A stretch of DNA of 45,647 nt from Spirosoma fluviale (GCA_945883425.1 CAMCXM010000010.1:1-45647); one strand, 5' to 3'. Shown: positions 25,001-33,432, counted from the first letter of the stretch. Translations and numbers: made by a program. The notes: generated by a model not told the origin, from the sequence alone.

Positions 25001-25087
25001 CCGGAAATCGGCGGTGGAATTGACAATAACTTTTACCCAAGACCTCGTGTTTTCACACTCGGACTTACAGCCAATTTCATGCCTTAA
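22055..25087 (+). CDS. SusC/RagA-family TonB-dependent outer-membrane transporter
   Basis: A 1010-residue protein. Signal peptide residues 1-25 (ending AFGQ). A carboxypeptidase-regulatory-like domain at about 28-105 (VSGKVTDAKDGSGLPGVNI) is typical of SusC proteins. The plug domain at about 110-245 carries GYGQVRKKDLTGS, the IRIRGGASL motif, IIIDGVP and ATAIYGSRASNGVIIITTKK. A beta-barrel follows to a C-terminal strand. It imports oligosaccharides through the outer membrane using TonB energy, with the SusD-like lipoprotein as its lid. It is the first gene of a three-gene operon (gaps of 24 and 11 bp). The GH31 neighbour suggests an alpha-glucan or malto-oligosaccharide substrate, but specificity cannot be read from sequence. 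Confidence 0.95.
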   Translation: MKKLYAKIFAMLALAFSLSNLAFGQELEVSGKVTDAKDGSGLPGVNIILVGTTSGAISDINGAYKLKAGVGAVLEFRFLGFTTERRTVGSSTTIDVSLSEEVKNLKEAVVIGYGQVRKKDLTGSLSNVTSKDFQTGINTTPEALIAGKVAGVQITNNGGSPGSGSTIRIRGGASLNASNDPLIIIDGVPVEGGGVSGSPNALSLINPNDIESFTVLKDASATAIYGSRASNGVIIITTKKGSVSQLRPTITLSTQNSVSQPYRFVDVLSGDEFRAMVKQYGTPAQKKLIDTAGTTNTDWQKEIYRLAYTTDNNLSFSGNLKFKEGYNLPYRISGGYLNQQGILKRDQMDRFTGGINLSPVLLNGDLKVNLNFKIARTTNFFANRGAIGSAVVFDPTKPVNATRDSLGNAPFGGYFEWADNTGKTPLLLAPKNPVGLLNSREDKSEVNRILTNVQLDYAIPFLKDLRANLNIGTDRSEGKGTVKVDSIYASDFVRKGVNNNYLQKKQNNLLEFYFNYNKEIKEISSRFDVVAGYGYQDFLTNVYNYADFRYNGDTMPNSKPVFPTDRPQNRLISYYGRLNYVLMEKFLITGTVRTDGSSRFGNDVRWGFFPSVAGAYTLSEESFIKKIPAINQLKIRVGYGLTGQQDIGSNYAYLPTYRLTNPSAQYQFGDQYYYGYRPSAYDPRIKWEQTATTNAAVDFSLFSDRVSGSVDFYLKETSNLLNTIPTPAGANFSDQVLTNVGSIENRGVEININTIPVQTKDLTWNFGFNVTMNRNRVTKLTAVADSSYPGIYTGGIDGGVGSTIQIHSVGFPTNSFLVYRQVYKDGKPVEGQFEDLNGDGRINEDDQYHYKQAAPTSFYGINTSVQYKKLTVGLVLRGSFGNYVYNNIYSDKGNRNAAFIQTGYVNNISANYLETGFTGKPVGGASTDQTRLSDYFVQNASFLRFDNIFLSYNFGEITKKFSLAANFNVQNAFFISNYEGIDPEIGGGIDNNFYPRPRVFTLGLTANFMP

Positions 25088-25111
25088 ACTCATTTAAAAC
25101 GACATTTCACT

Positions 25112-26959
25112 ATGAAAAAGAATTTTCAAATCACACTCTGGATTCTGATCATCGGATCCGGACTTATGGTCTCCTGTCACAAGGACCTGGACCTAGTTCC
25201 ACAAAACGATGTGACTTCTGAAAAAGTATATGCCACACCCGATGGATACAAACAAGCACTTTCTCGTGTGTACAGTGCGTATGCAACTACCGGAAACGAT
25301 GGCCCTGCTGGTGCGCCCGATATTCCGGGCGGTGGTGATGAAGGATTTTCGGATTTTGTGCGGGGCTTCTGGAACCTTCAGGAACTAACCACAGATGAAG
25401 CCATCATCGCATGGGGCGATGCCGGTCTTCCCGATATTCACAATCACACATGGTCTTCCAACAATGGATTCATCCGCCGGATGTTTGCTCGTTGCTATTT
25501 TCAGATAACACTTTGTAATGAATTTATCAGAGAATGTTCTGACGATCGGTTATCGAAACGTGGAATTCCGGCTGATGCCCGTGTAGAAATTGAATACTAC
25601 AAGCAGGAGGCCCGATTCCTTCGTGCCTACCAGTATTGGGTTCTGATTGATCTTTTTGGGTCTGTTCCTTTCACGACAGAAAAAGATCTTGTTGGCGCAT
25701 TTCTGCCAAGACAAGGAAGCAGACAGGAGATTTACAATTACATCGAAACGGAACTCAAAGATCTGGAAACGAAACTGAAGCCTGCCAGAAGCAATGAATA
25801 TGGACGGGCTGATGTTGCAGCAGCACAGGCTCTTCTTGCACGTTTGTATTTGAATGCACCGACCTATGCAGGCGTGAGCAAAAACAATGAAGCGGTTGAA
25901 TATGCAACCAAAGTAATCAATTCAGGCTATTCACTTGGAGATGACTATCAGCAAATGTTTGCAGCCAACAATCACCTGCCTCAATTCAGTAAAGAATTTA
26001 TCATGACGGTAAATTATGATGGATTAAAAACAAGAGGATATGGTGGTACTCATTTCCTTGTTCACGCTTCTTTAGGTGGAACAATGAACAAGGCCTTCGC
26101 TGGTGTTGAAGGTCCGTGGGCCGGACTTCGGGCAACCAAAAACCTTCCATTGTTGTTTCCGGATACAGGAAACAATGGCGACCATGGAGTTGACCGCAGA
26201 GCAATGTTTTACACTTCCGGGCAAACACTTGAAATCAATACTCCATCCACATTTACAGAGGGTTACGCAATTTCTAAATACCGAAATATTGTGCTTGCAA
26301 ACGTAGGAGTCCCTGATTCAATCGGATTCACTACAGACAGTATCGCTTTCCGTATTCCTTCACATGGTCTTGTGAAAGGTAACTTCATTAAGGTCGAATT
26401 TGCCAGCCCGAATCAACTCAATGGAAACTATACAATTGGCTATGTCCAAAAAGACAATCCAGCTGTTTTCAAAGTAAAAGCCAACCGGAAACTGGTTTTG
26501 GGTTCAACCACATCTTTCGGAAAAGTGAACAAAATCAACAAAGGAGTGAATCCGGATCAAACATTTGTGGATATTGACTATCCATTGTTCCGTCTTGCAG
26601 AAATGTACCTCATTTATTCAGAAGGTACTTTACGTGGTGGTGCAGGAAGTGTGGCAACTGCCACAGGTTATATCAATAGCCTCCGCCAGCGTGCATATGG
26701 TAATACCAATGGCAACATCACAGAAGCAGACCTTACGCTTGATTTCGTATTGGACGAAAGAGCCCGGGAACTATACTGGGAAGGTCACCGCCGAACCGAT
26801 CTGATTCGATATAATCGCTTTGTTGAAGGTTCCTATTTGTGGCCGTTCAAAGGTGGTGTTTCATCCGGAGCCGCGATTTCTGATTTCAGAAAACTGTTCC
26901 CGATTCCAGTATCTGATCTTACAGCAAATCCAAAACTTGTACAAAATCCAGGTTATTAA
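25112..26959 (+). CDS. SusD/RagB-family glycan-binding lipoprotein
   Basis: A 615-residue outer-membrane lipoprotein. The lipobox ends at Cys22 (LMVSC), and the residues after it (HKDLDL) suit surface export. The N-terminal SusD-like region carries the TPR-type helices (YKQALSRVYSAYATTG, EARFLRAYQYWVLIDLFGSVPF). The C-terminal RagB/SusD domain includes DERARELYWEGHRRTDLIRY and LFPIPVSDL. It binds glycans at the cell surface and caps the SusC barrel. An unusual extra stretch around residues 405-475 has a beta-rich, Ig-like look; it may form an accessory contact surface. The gene is 24 bp after susC and 11 bp before the next lipoprotein gene. Confidence 0.95.
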   Translation: MKKNFQITLWILIIGSGLMVSCHKDLDLVPQNDVTSEKVYATPDGYKQALSRVYSAYATTGNDGPAGAPDIPGGGDEGFSDFVRGFWNLQELTTDEAIIAWGDAGLPDIHNHTWSSNNGFIRRMFARCYFQITLCNEFIRECSDDRLSKRGIPADARVEIEYYKQEARFLRAYQYWVLIDLFGSVPFTTEKDLVGAFLPRQGSRQEIYNYIETELKDLETKLKPARSNEYGRADVAAAQALLARLYLNAPTYAGVSKNNEAVEYATKVINSGYSLGDDYQQMFAANNHLPQFSKEFIMTVNYDGLKTRGYGGTHFLVHASLGGTMNKAFAGVEGPWAGLRATKNLPLLFPDTGNNGDHGVDRRAMFYTSGQTLEINTPSTFTEGYAISKYRNIVLANVGVPDSIGFTTDSIAFRIPSHGLVKGNFIKVEFASPNQLNGNYTIGYVQKDNPAVFKVKANRKLVLGSTTSFGKVNKINKGVNPDQTFVDIDYPLFRLAEMYLIYSEGTLRGGAGSVATATGYINSLRQRAYGNTNGNITEADLTLDFVLDERARELYWEGHRRTDLIRYNRFVEGSYLWPFKGGVSSGAAISDFRKLFPIPVSDLTANPKLVQNPGY

Positions 26960-26970
26960 TCAACACGACA

Positions 26971-27672
26971 ATGAAAAAGAACTTCGTTTATCTGTTTATA
27001 GCAGGTTCACTATTGACAGCCGGATTCACTGCCTGTACCGACGATTCTCGCAAAGAAAACAATCCTCTTTCGGGACCTACACTTCGTTTTGATTCTGTTG
27101 GTGGAATAAAAGCAGGGTCTGTAACCCTTTTTGGATCCATTACCAATTCTGGTGGGCTACTGATATCCGGTAAAGGAATACTGTACTCCGACACCACCAA
27201 TAATCCAACCTTTAAGCATGTGATAAAAGCTGCTACAGGAGAAGGGACAGGTGTATTCAGTACAGCTGCCACACCATTGAAACCACGAACAACCTATTAT
27301 GCCCGAATGTTTGCCCGTAATTTTATGGACACAACATATTCAAATGTGGTCACGTTTTTCTCTGCCCCCGCATTAGGTAAAGTTGCCGCTGGTATAGTCT
27401 CTGAATTTGGACGGGATACCCTAAACATTTCGTCTGCTTTGACTGACAATAGCTTTGAAATAATTTATGATCGTGGATTTGTTTACGGACCTGCAACTGC
27501 TCCGACCATTGCAAATACCATCGTATCTGTAAATTCCGATTCAACTGAAAACGGTTATTCTGCTGTCATTCGTAACCTGGCACCTGGGAAGAAATACTTC
27601 ATTCGTCCTTATGTTCGTAACCGTGGTGGTGTTGGCTATGGTACTCAGGCGATTGTTACAATGCAACCATAG
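26971..27672 (+). CDS. Third surface lipoprotein of the Sus operon, two FN3-like domains
   Basis: A 233-residue lipoprotein with its lipobox at Cys22 (FTAC), followed by TDDS, a surface-export-like acidic motif. The mature part consists of two similar beta-sandwich units (about 35-130 and 140-233). Each ends in a fibronectin-III-like strand pattern (TTYYARMFARN and KKYFIRPYVRNRGG). This domain type is common in surface proteins encoded after susD, in the SusE/F position, where such proteins bind glycans. Here glycan binding is inferred from position. The pair looks like a tandem duplication. A strong terminator follows and ends the operon. Confidence 0.8.
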   Translation: MKKNFVYLFIAGSLLTAGFTACTDDSRKENNPLSGPTLRFDSVGGIKAGSVTLFGSITNSGGLLISGKGILYSDTTNNPTFKHVIKAATGEGTGVFSTAATPLKPRTTYYARMFARNFMDTTYSNVVTFFSAPALGKVAAGIVSEFGRDTLNISSALTDNSFEIIYDRGFVYGPATAPTIANTIVSVNSDSTENGYSAVIRNLAPGKKYFIRPYVRNRGGVGYGTQAIVTMQP

Positions 27673-27700
27673 ATCGATCCTTCTCAAGCAACAAAAAACA

Positions 27701-27726
27701 AAAAGGCCTGATTTCTCAGGCCTTTT
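27701..27726. terminator. Bidirectional terminator after the Sus operon
   Basis: AAAAGGCCTGA (27701-27711) and TCAGGCCTTTT (27716-27726) form an 11-bp perfect stem with loop TTTC and T-runs on both strands. It serves the Sus operon and the convergent TPR/PD40 gene. Confidence 0.92.
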
Positions 27727-27762
27727 TTATTGTCAATAGTTTCAATATAAGTCGGTTTTATC

Positions 27763-29064
27763 TTACCATTCCTTGCTGGATGCTGAGTTATCGTTTGGGA
27801 CAATCATGTAGATGTCGGTGCTTCCAAATCCACTCGCCCGGGCTGAAGAAACAAACATCTTCTTGCCTTTGTCCAGCTCAAAATAATGGGTATCGTTGCC
27901 AGGTGTGTTGATCGGATAACCCAGATTTTCCGGCTCCGAAAAACTACGGGTCTCTGAATCGTACACCGATTTGAACAGATCGTAACCGCCCAGTCCTTTC
28001 AGACCTTTGGATGAAAACACAATGGTCTTACCGTCTTCCATCCAGATTGGAGCAATTTCATCGTCCGTGGAATTGAGCATTTTAGAAATCTTCCACGGTT
28101 TACCCCATTTGGCTTCGGTTCTGCGTTCCACCATGAACAAATCATAGGTGCCATCGAAAACCGTGTTGTTCGCAAAAATGATCCTGTCCATTCCTTTGCT
28201 GAAGTTTCCATCCGGACGGAAATACTTGGCCGGAACTTCGGATTTCAAGCGTACCGGTTCTTTGAACTCTTTTCCATCTCGTTCCACTTCCCACAATGAA
28301 CCACCGTGATCGTGGCTATACAACAATAACTTTTCGGAATTGTCAATCCACTGGATGGATGCAAACTGTGACTTATGGCTGGAACGGGGATGGAGAGGAA
28401 TCGCTTTGCTCCACTTACCATCTGTTTGCAGCAATGAGTAATACAATTTGGAGGAGTACTGTCCGTCCGCTTCCGGAATCTCATTGGCAAACAAAGGTCT
28501 ACGGGAAGTAAACACCAGAATTTTTCCATCTGATGAAACAATCGGTGAATGTTCCGTAAACGGACTGTTGATATTTTCTCCCAGGTTGGTGATGTCGAAA
28601 GGTGACTTATCGCCGGACAAAAAGTGAATTTCAGTCCGGTGAATCTGCGCAATCAAATCTTCCACGCCTTTACGGAATTCATCGTTCGGTCCTGAAACCA
28701 CCAGATATTTCCGGTAGCATCGAAGAGCCGAATCGATTTTCATATTGAGATGATACGCTCTACCCAACCAGAACTGGTAATTTGGATTGACCTCGTTCTG
28801 CGGGTTCTTTGCGAGTTTGATGTGCTCAAGACCTTTTTCAGGCTTGGATAAAAACAGGTTACACATACCAGCTTTCAGATGGGAATTCGTGTTGTCCTGT
28901 CCTTTGTAAATCAGTTCTTCAAACAATGGAAGTGAGTTGTAAAAATCTTCCTGTTCGAACAACTTTTCGGCTCTGTCAAGTGTGGCGGCAACCTGCGCTG
29001 TTGTCACTCCGGTCGTAATGGCAAATAGGGATGCCATTGCAGACCAACGTTTCAAATTGATCAT
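27763..29064 (-). CDS. TPR and PD40 beta-propeller protein, exported
   Basis: A 433-residue protein from the ATG at 29064. The preceding 67 open codons overlap the end of trmN6 and lack coding character. The N-terminus is a signal peptide (MINLKRWSAMASLFAITTGV, then TTAQ). Residues about 25-150 form two or three TPR units (AEKLFEQEDFYNSLPLFEEL; WLGRAYHLNMKIDSALRCYR). Residues about 170-430 are a PD40/WD40-like propeller (SPIVSSDGKILVFTSRR; PIWMEDGKTIVFSSKG; GGYDLFKS). This resembles the front part of PorE/OmpA-type proteins of Bacteroidota, but no C-terminal OmpA domain is present. It is probably a periplasmic scaffold; the exact role is unknown. Confidence 0.8.
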   Translation of the reverse strand: MINLKRWSAMASLFAITTGVTTAQVAATLDRAEKLFEQEDFYNSLPLFEELIYKGQDNTNSHLKAGMCNLFLSKPEKGLEHIKLAKNPQNEVNPNYQFWLGRAYHLNMKIDSALRCYRKYLVVSGPNDEFRKGVEDLIAQIHRTEIHFLSGDKSPFDITNLGENINSPFTEHSPIVSSDGKILVFTSRRPLFANEIPEADGQYSSKLYYSLLQTDGKWSKAIPLHPRSSHKSQFASIQWIDNSEKLLLYSHDHGGSLWEVERDGKEFKEPVRLKSEVPAKYFRPDGNFSKGMDRIIFANNTVFDGTYDLFMVERRTEAKWGKPWKISKMLNSTDDEIAPIWMEDGKTIVFSSKGLKGLGGYDLFKSVYDSETRSFSEPENLGYPINTPGNDTHYFELDKGKKMFVSSARASGFGSTDIYMIVPNDNSASSKEW

Positions 29065-29248
29065 AATGAACAAAAGGTTTTGGTATAAATCGTTTAAAAC
29101 CTGAGACGAAGGTATTGGGGCTGGCCTTCTGGTTTCAGTAGAAAAAACGTAAAATGATACATGCGTGAGAAACGGAAGGCAGAAATATCGGAAACCCGGA
29201 AGAACAACCAGAATCGCAGAGCCTACTTTACCCCGAAGGATCTCAAAA

Positions 29249-29974
29249 TTACAGATAATAATCACATAGCCAGTATCTTATATCAGAACTGAGCGTACCT
29301 GGATTTTCATACACATCCAGATATCTGGTTACAGGATGGTCTGTTTTTTCCTTCGATAAACAAACAATATTTCTCCATATCCGCCCCTTGGACTGGACCA
29401 ATGTAAGCTCCTCCCGAACAAATAACCCACAAAGTCCTAGAATCGGTACTGTTCTGTCCCACGTTCCGGGATCAAGAAGCAGCCATATTCTTCCTTCGGG
29501 ATGGCAAACATCCGATAACAATTGAATCCAGATATTCCATTCCAATGCAGTGTTGTGCATGGATTGATTCCGTCCTTGATCGGGGCTGCGAAGGTGATTG
29601 AGAAAAAACGGTGGATTGCAGATGATCCGGTCAAAACCAACAGGATTTCCCCCAGCAAATTCTTCAAACGAAGAATGAAATACCTGAAGCTGTTCAGACC
29701 AGGGAGAATCTTCAAAATTCTGCCGGCAATCCATAAAAGCACCGTCATCCTTTTCGACAGCGAGAATTTTTGCATAAGGTAGTTTTTGCTTCACCATGAG
29801 CGAAAGCAATCCCGTTCCAGATCCAACGTCGAGAAAGTTGGTGACAGAAGAAAGATCTTCTGATTCACGCATGGCCACATATGCCCCGAAAATGCAGCTA
29901 TCCGTACACACTTTCATGGATGTCCTACCCTGCTCGACCCGAAACTCTTTAAACTGAAACCAGCTGTTTCCCAT
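29249..29974 (-). CDS. trmN6: tRNA1(Val) (adenine37-N6)-methyltransferase
   Basis: A 241-residue SAM-dependent methyltransferase of the YfiC/TrmN6 family, which methylates A37 of tRNA-Val. The N-terminus FQFKEFRVEQGRTSMKVCTD is the family signature, and VCTDSCIFGAY aligns with the substrate-side loop. The SAM site is FLDVGSGTGLLSL (about residues 47-59), with acidic AVEKDD closing strand 2. The catalytic N6-adenine motif is NPPFF (about 120). Length is normal. It starts 6 bp after the rnhA stop codon and is probably cotranscribed with it. Confidence 0.92.
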   Translation of the reverse strand: MGNSWFQFKEFRVEQGRTSMKVCTDSCIFGAYVAMRESEDLSSVTNFLDVGSGTGLLSLMVKQKLPYAKILAVEKDDGAFMDCRQNFEDSPWSEQLQVFHSSFEEFAGGNPVGFDRIICNPPFFLNHLRSPDQGRNQSMHNTALEWNIWIQLLSDVCHPEGRIWLLLDPGTWDRTVPILGLCGLFVREELTLVQSKGRIWRNIVCLSKEKTDHPVTRYLDVYENPGTLSSDIRYWLCDYYL

Positions 29975-29980
29975 TCGATT

Positions 29981-30607
29981 TTATTTCCTGCCGTAATCAG
30001 CCGGATTTTCGCCCCAGTGTTCCGTCTCCCACTTCCAGATTCGATTGGCCACCTGATGTGTATTGAGCCATACCAAAGCCCGGTCGACCAACTGCCAGGC
30101 TTCTTCCGTACGTTCATCACGCACGAGTTCGCTCTTTACTTTCTTTTTCTGAACCCAGCTTAAAGCAGTTATGGAATCGGAGTAGATGGGAAGGTTAGAT
30201 TCATGCTTATATAAATATGCCAATGCATGAACGATTGCCAGAAACTCGCCAATGTTGTTGGTAGCCAGTCCGATTTCAACCCCAAACAGTTTTCGCTTTT
30301 CCGGCATCAGAAAACCCTGGTATTCGGTTGGTCCGGGAACACCAAGACTCGATGCATCCACAACTATAAAAGGAACTTGGGGCGGTTTTGACTTGCCGGA
30401 AGAATTGGTTGGAGTTGAGGAAGATGTTCCACTTTGGGGAAAACGCTTTTTCGACCAGGCCTCGTCCGCTTCTTTTTTTGACTCAAAACCTTTGTAAACG
30501 GCACCAGTGAATTCAAAAATCTGTGCTTTCGCTTCGTCCCAACGGGTATAAATTCCGGGGGTCCGTCCTTTCAGAACCACATACCATTTTGATTTTGCCT
30601 GTGCCAT
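29981..30607 (-). CDS. rnhA: Ribonuclease H with N-terminal viroplasmin-like domain
   Basis: A 208-residue enzyme from the ATG at 30607 (MAQAKSKWYVV); the upstream open frame runs through the promoter region of mutS2. Residues about 6-50 are a viroplasmin/RNase H N-terminal hybrid-binding domain (WYVVLKGRTPGIY, FTGAVYKGF). A Ser/Pro/Lys linker follows, then the RNase HI domain with acidic catalytic residues: Asp in IVVDASS, Glu in GEFLAIV, Asp in YSDSITA and Asp in NPADYGRK. It degrades RNA in RNA-DNA hybrids. It is divergent from mutS2 across about 118 bp and upstream of trmN6 in an apparent operon. Confidence 0.93.
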   Translation of the reverse strand: MAQAKSKWYVVLKGRTPGIYTRWDEAKAQIFEFTGAVYKGFESKKEADEAWSKKRFPQSGTSSSTPTNSSGKSKPPQVPFIVVDASSLGVPGPTEYQGFLMPEKRKLFGVEIGLATNNIGEFLAIVHALAYLYKHESNLPIYSDSITALSWVQKKKVKSELVRDERTEEAWQLVDRALVWLNTHQVANRIWKWETEHWGENPADYGRK

Positions 30608-30673
30608 AACTGAGCTGCAAAGAAAGGAAATTGAATTCTGAAAAATAAAAGGGTTTGATATTGGTCTTTTCGG

Positions 30674-30706
30674 TTGGCTTTCAGGCAATTCGTTTTGCAT
30701 TTTTGC
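30674..30706 (+). promoter_or_regulatory. Probable promoter of mutS2
   Basis: TTG (30674-30676), 21 nt, then CATTTTTGC (30698-30706), one mismatch from TAnnTTTGC. It predicts a transcription start near 30713 and a leader of about 12 nt to the TTG start at 30726. Confidence 0.5.
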
Positions 30707-30725
30707 ACCCTGAAAACACCCCCCT

Positions 30726-33146
30726 TTGAAAAACAACAGTTTAGAAAATTTAGAACAGCGATTGGGTTTTGATCAGATTAAACTTCTAATCGCACAGGAA
30801 TGCCATGGCGAAGTTGGGAAACAAATGGCCATAAACCTGAAAATGAGCCGGCAATACGAACCCGTCATCAAACTGCAGGAACAGGCCGATGAATGCAGAA
30901 AACTGATTCAGGAAGGGATCCCGTTGCCCGAAAACAATTTTTTCGATCTACAGTCATACGCCGATCAACTCGAAATTGAAGGATTTGTGCTGATGACAGA
31001 TCAATGGTCAAACCTCAGCCGAGGTTTGAAAACGATCGAGAATGCAGTAAAAGCCCTCCGCAAAAATCAGAATCAGTTTCCCCGATTGTTTGAACTGTGT
31101 AGCAAAGTCGAAATCCCGACCGAAATATTCTATCGGATTGAAACTGTGTTTGATACGGACGGTGCGATTCGGGATACCGCCTCACCTGAACTCAACCGGC
31201 TCCGTAAAAAGAAGATAGATGAGCAAAGCAAACTCCGGCGAAAACTCGACAATGCGCTAAAATCGGCCATCGCCCTTGGCTACATCGCCGAAGATGCAGG
31301 TATTACCATCCGGAACGGACGAATGGTGATTCCCATTCTGGCAGAATACAAACGAAAAATAAAGGGATTTGTCCATGATGAATCGGCCACAGGACAAACG
31401 GTGTACATCGAACCAGAGGAAGCTTTGGATTCCAATAATGAAATCCGCGAAATCCAGTTTGCCGAAAACCGGGAAATCCACCGCATTCTTACAGACCTTA
31501 CCCTGGCCATCCGCCCTTTCCGGAAAGAAATTTCACAGGCCAACCAATTTCTGGGCGTGCTTGATCTGGTGAGGGCCAAAGCCCGGTTTGGAATAAAAAT
31601 CAAAGCAAATCTGCCAGGCCATCAAAGCGGACCGGATTTCAAACTGTTTGAAGCCCGTCATCCATTATTATTTCTCTCGCATGTAGCGCAGAAGAAACCA
31701 ATTGTCCCACTCACAATCTGGCTGACAGCCGAAAAGCGGGTGCTGGTGATCTCAGGACCCAATGCCGGGGGAAAGTCGATCTGTCTCAAGACGGTCGGCC
31801 TGATCCAGTATATGTGGCAGTCAGGCGTACCGGTTTCCGTCGGAGAAGGTTCCAGAATGGGATTTTTCGAGAAAATTATGGTGGACATTGGGGACCAGCA
31901 ATCCATTGAAAACGATCTGAGCACCTACAGCTCCCATATTTCCAACATGAAATGGATGTTGCAGGAAGCCAACAGCAAGACGCTGATTTTACTGGATGAA
32001 TTTGGAACGGGAACCGACCCGGCATTGGGCGGTCCGATTGCAGAAGCCATTCTGGAGTCGCTTTGTCACAAGAAAATTTTCGGATTGGTGAATACCCATT
32101 ACACCAACCTGAAGAATTTCGCCAACCGGCATCCGTCGATTGAAAATGCGGCGATGAAGTTCGATGGTGAAAAGATGGAGCCTTTGTTTCAGCTCGAAAT
32201 AGGCCAACCGGGCAGCTCGTATGCTTTGGAGATTGCCGAAAAAATCGGATTGCCAAAAGCGGTGCTGAATCAGGCCAAAAACAAAATCGGCATCAAGAAA
32301 ATCAACGTCGACAAACTCATTTCGGAACTGGAAGAGGAAAAACAGAAATGGGAGCAAAAGAACCAGGAACTGGCGAACCGGGACCGGAAGACAAAGCTCC
32401 TCCTCACAGAAAATGAGAAGAAACACAAGGATCTGGACAACCAGAGAAAGAAAATCCTGAACGATGCCAAGCAAAAGGCGGCTCAGCTTCTGGACGGCAC
32501 CAATCGCAAAATCGAGGAAACGATCCGTCTGATTAAAGAAAACCAGGCTGAAAAAACGGTTACCCGGGATGCACGCCTGCAATTGGAACAGCTCAAAGAC
32601 AAGCTGGAACCCGAGGAAATCCAACCGGTTGAAAAAGAAGTCAGCCAGGAAAAAGTACCGGAAACCAAAATTGAGGTTCTGGCAGGCGATATTAAAGCCG
32701 GAGATTTTGTCCGGATTAAGGGCACCGAAAGCATTGGAACGTTTCTGGGTTTTAAAGGCAAAGACGCCGAAGTTCAGATTGGAGATTTAAAAACGAACAT
32801 CAAACTGAACCGTCTGGAGAAAGTATCCGGCATTCAACAGACCAAATCCCTGACCCGGGCCAGCCGGCACAGTGTGGATCTGAACCAGAAAATGATGGAG
32901 TTTGAAAGTCAGCTCGATATTCGTGGATTGAGGGCAGATGAAGCCATGAGTCTGGTTGACAACTGGCTCGATGAGGCGATTCTTCTGGGCCAGAAAGAAC
33001 TAAGGATTGTCCATGGCAAAGGCGACGGAATTCTCAGGACACAAATCCGGAACCTGCTCAGGAAGTACCGTCAGGTTGAGCAAATCCGGGATGAGCATGC
33101 AGATCGTGGCGGATCGGGAGTGACCTTGTTTCAATTGAATGTTTGA
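30726..33146 (+). CDS. mutS2: MutS2-type DNA mismatch/recombination ATPase
   Basis: An 806-residue protein of the MutS2 family. Residues about 1-320 form the core/clamp region (SLENLEQRLGFDQIKLLIAQ start; coiled clamp). The ATPase has Walker A GPNAGGKS near residue 345 and Walker B LILLDEFGTGTDP near 421-433, followed by NTHYTNLK. A long charged coiled coil spans about 525-640. A C-terminal Smr endonuclease domain (about 730-806) shows LDIRGLRADEA and VHGKGDGIL. In other bacteria MutS2 suppresses homologous recombination or acts in ribosome rescue. Translation appears to start at TTG 30726: the next in-frame ATG is codon 34, which would delete the conserved N-terminus. No terminator is obvious downstream. 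Confidence 0.93.
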   Translation: MKNNSLENLEQRLGFDQIKLLIAQECHGEVGKQMAINLKMSRQYEPVIKLQEQADECRKLIQEGIPLPENNFFDLQSYADQLEIEGFVLMTDQWSNLSRGLKTIENAVKALRKNQNQFPRLFELCSKVEIPTEIFYRIETVFDTDGAIRDTASPELNRLRKKKIDEQSKLRRKLDNALKSAIALGYIAEDAGITIRNGRMVIPILAEYKRKIKGFVHDESATGQTVYIEPEEALDSNNEIREIQFAENREIHRILTDLTLAIRPFRKEISQANQFLGVLDLVRAKARFGIKIKANLPGHQSGPDFKLFEARHPLLFLSHVAQKKPIVPLTIWLTAEKRVLVISGPNAGGKSICLKTVGLIQYMWQSGVPVSVGEGSRMGFFEKIMVDIGDQQSIENDLSTYSSHISNMKWMLQEANSKTLILLDEFGTGTDPALGGPIAEAILESLCHKKIFGLVNTHYTNLKNFANRHPSIENAAMKFDGEKMEPLFQLEIGQPGSSYALEIAEKIGLPKAVLNQAKNKIGIKKINVDKLISELEEEKQKWEQKNQELANRDRKTKLLLTENEKKHKDLDNQRKKILNDAKQKAAQLLDGTNRKIEETIRLIKENQAEKTVTRDARLQLEQLKDKLEPEEIQPVEKEVSQEKVPETKIEVLAGDIKAGDFVRIKGTESIGTFLGFKGKDAEVQIGDLKTNIKLNRLEKVSGIQQTKSLTRASRHSVDLNQKMMEFESQLDIRGLRADEAMSLVDNWLDEAILLGQKELRIVHGKGDGILRTQIRNLLRKYRQVEQIRDEHADRGGSGVTLFQLNV

Positions 33147-33313
33147 AAAAACGACAGGTACTGAACGCTTACATCATTCGGACCTTATCTTTATACAATA
33201 TCCTTTCCGGCAGAAGACGAAAACTCACAACTGATTTTCAGCTTATTGACAATTACATCAAAGGCAAGACGACGTAGAAAAATAAATTTACGCAGGAATC
33301 TCAGGTAAAAGTT

Positions 33314-33343
33314 TTGAATTGAAAACGGGTTTCATACTTTTGC
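33314..33343 (+). promoter_or_regulatory. Promoter of the tRNA cluster
   Basis: TTG (33314-33316), 18 nt, then TACTTTTGC (33335-33343), an exact TAnnTTTG match. The first tRNA begins 18 bp downstream. Confidence 0.75.
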
Positions 33344-33361
33344 AGCCCGTTTTAAACAAAT

Positions 33362-33432
33362 GGTTCCGTGGCCGAGTGGCTAGGCAGAGGTCTGCAAAAC
33401 CTTGTACAGCGGTTCGAATCCGCTCGGAACCT
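33362..33432 (+). tRNA. tRNA-Cys (GCA)
   Basis: A 71-nt cloverleaf with acceptor GGTTCCG/CGGAACC and U73 discriminator as in tRNA-Cys. Anticodon loop CTGCAAA gives GCA, and GGTTCGAATCC forms the T arm. CCA is not encoded. First of three tRNAs in one transcript. Confidence 0.95.
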
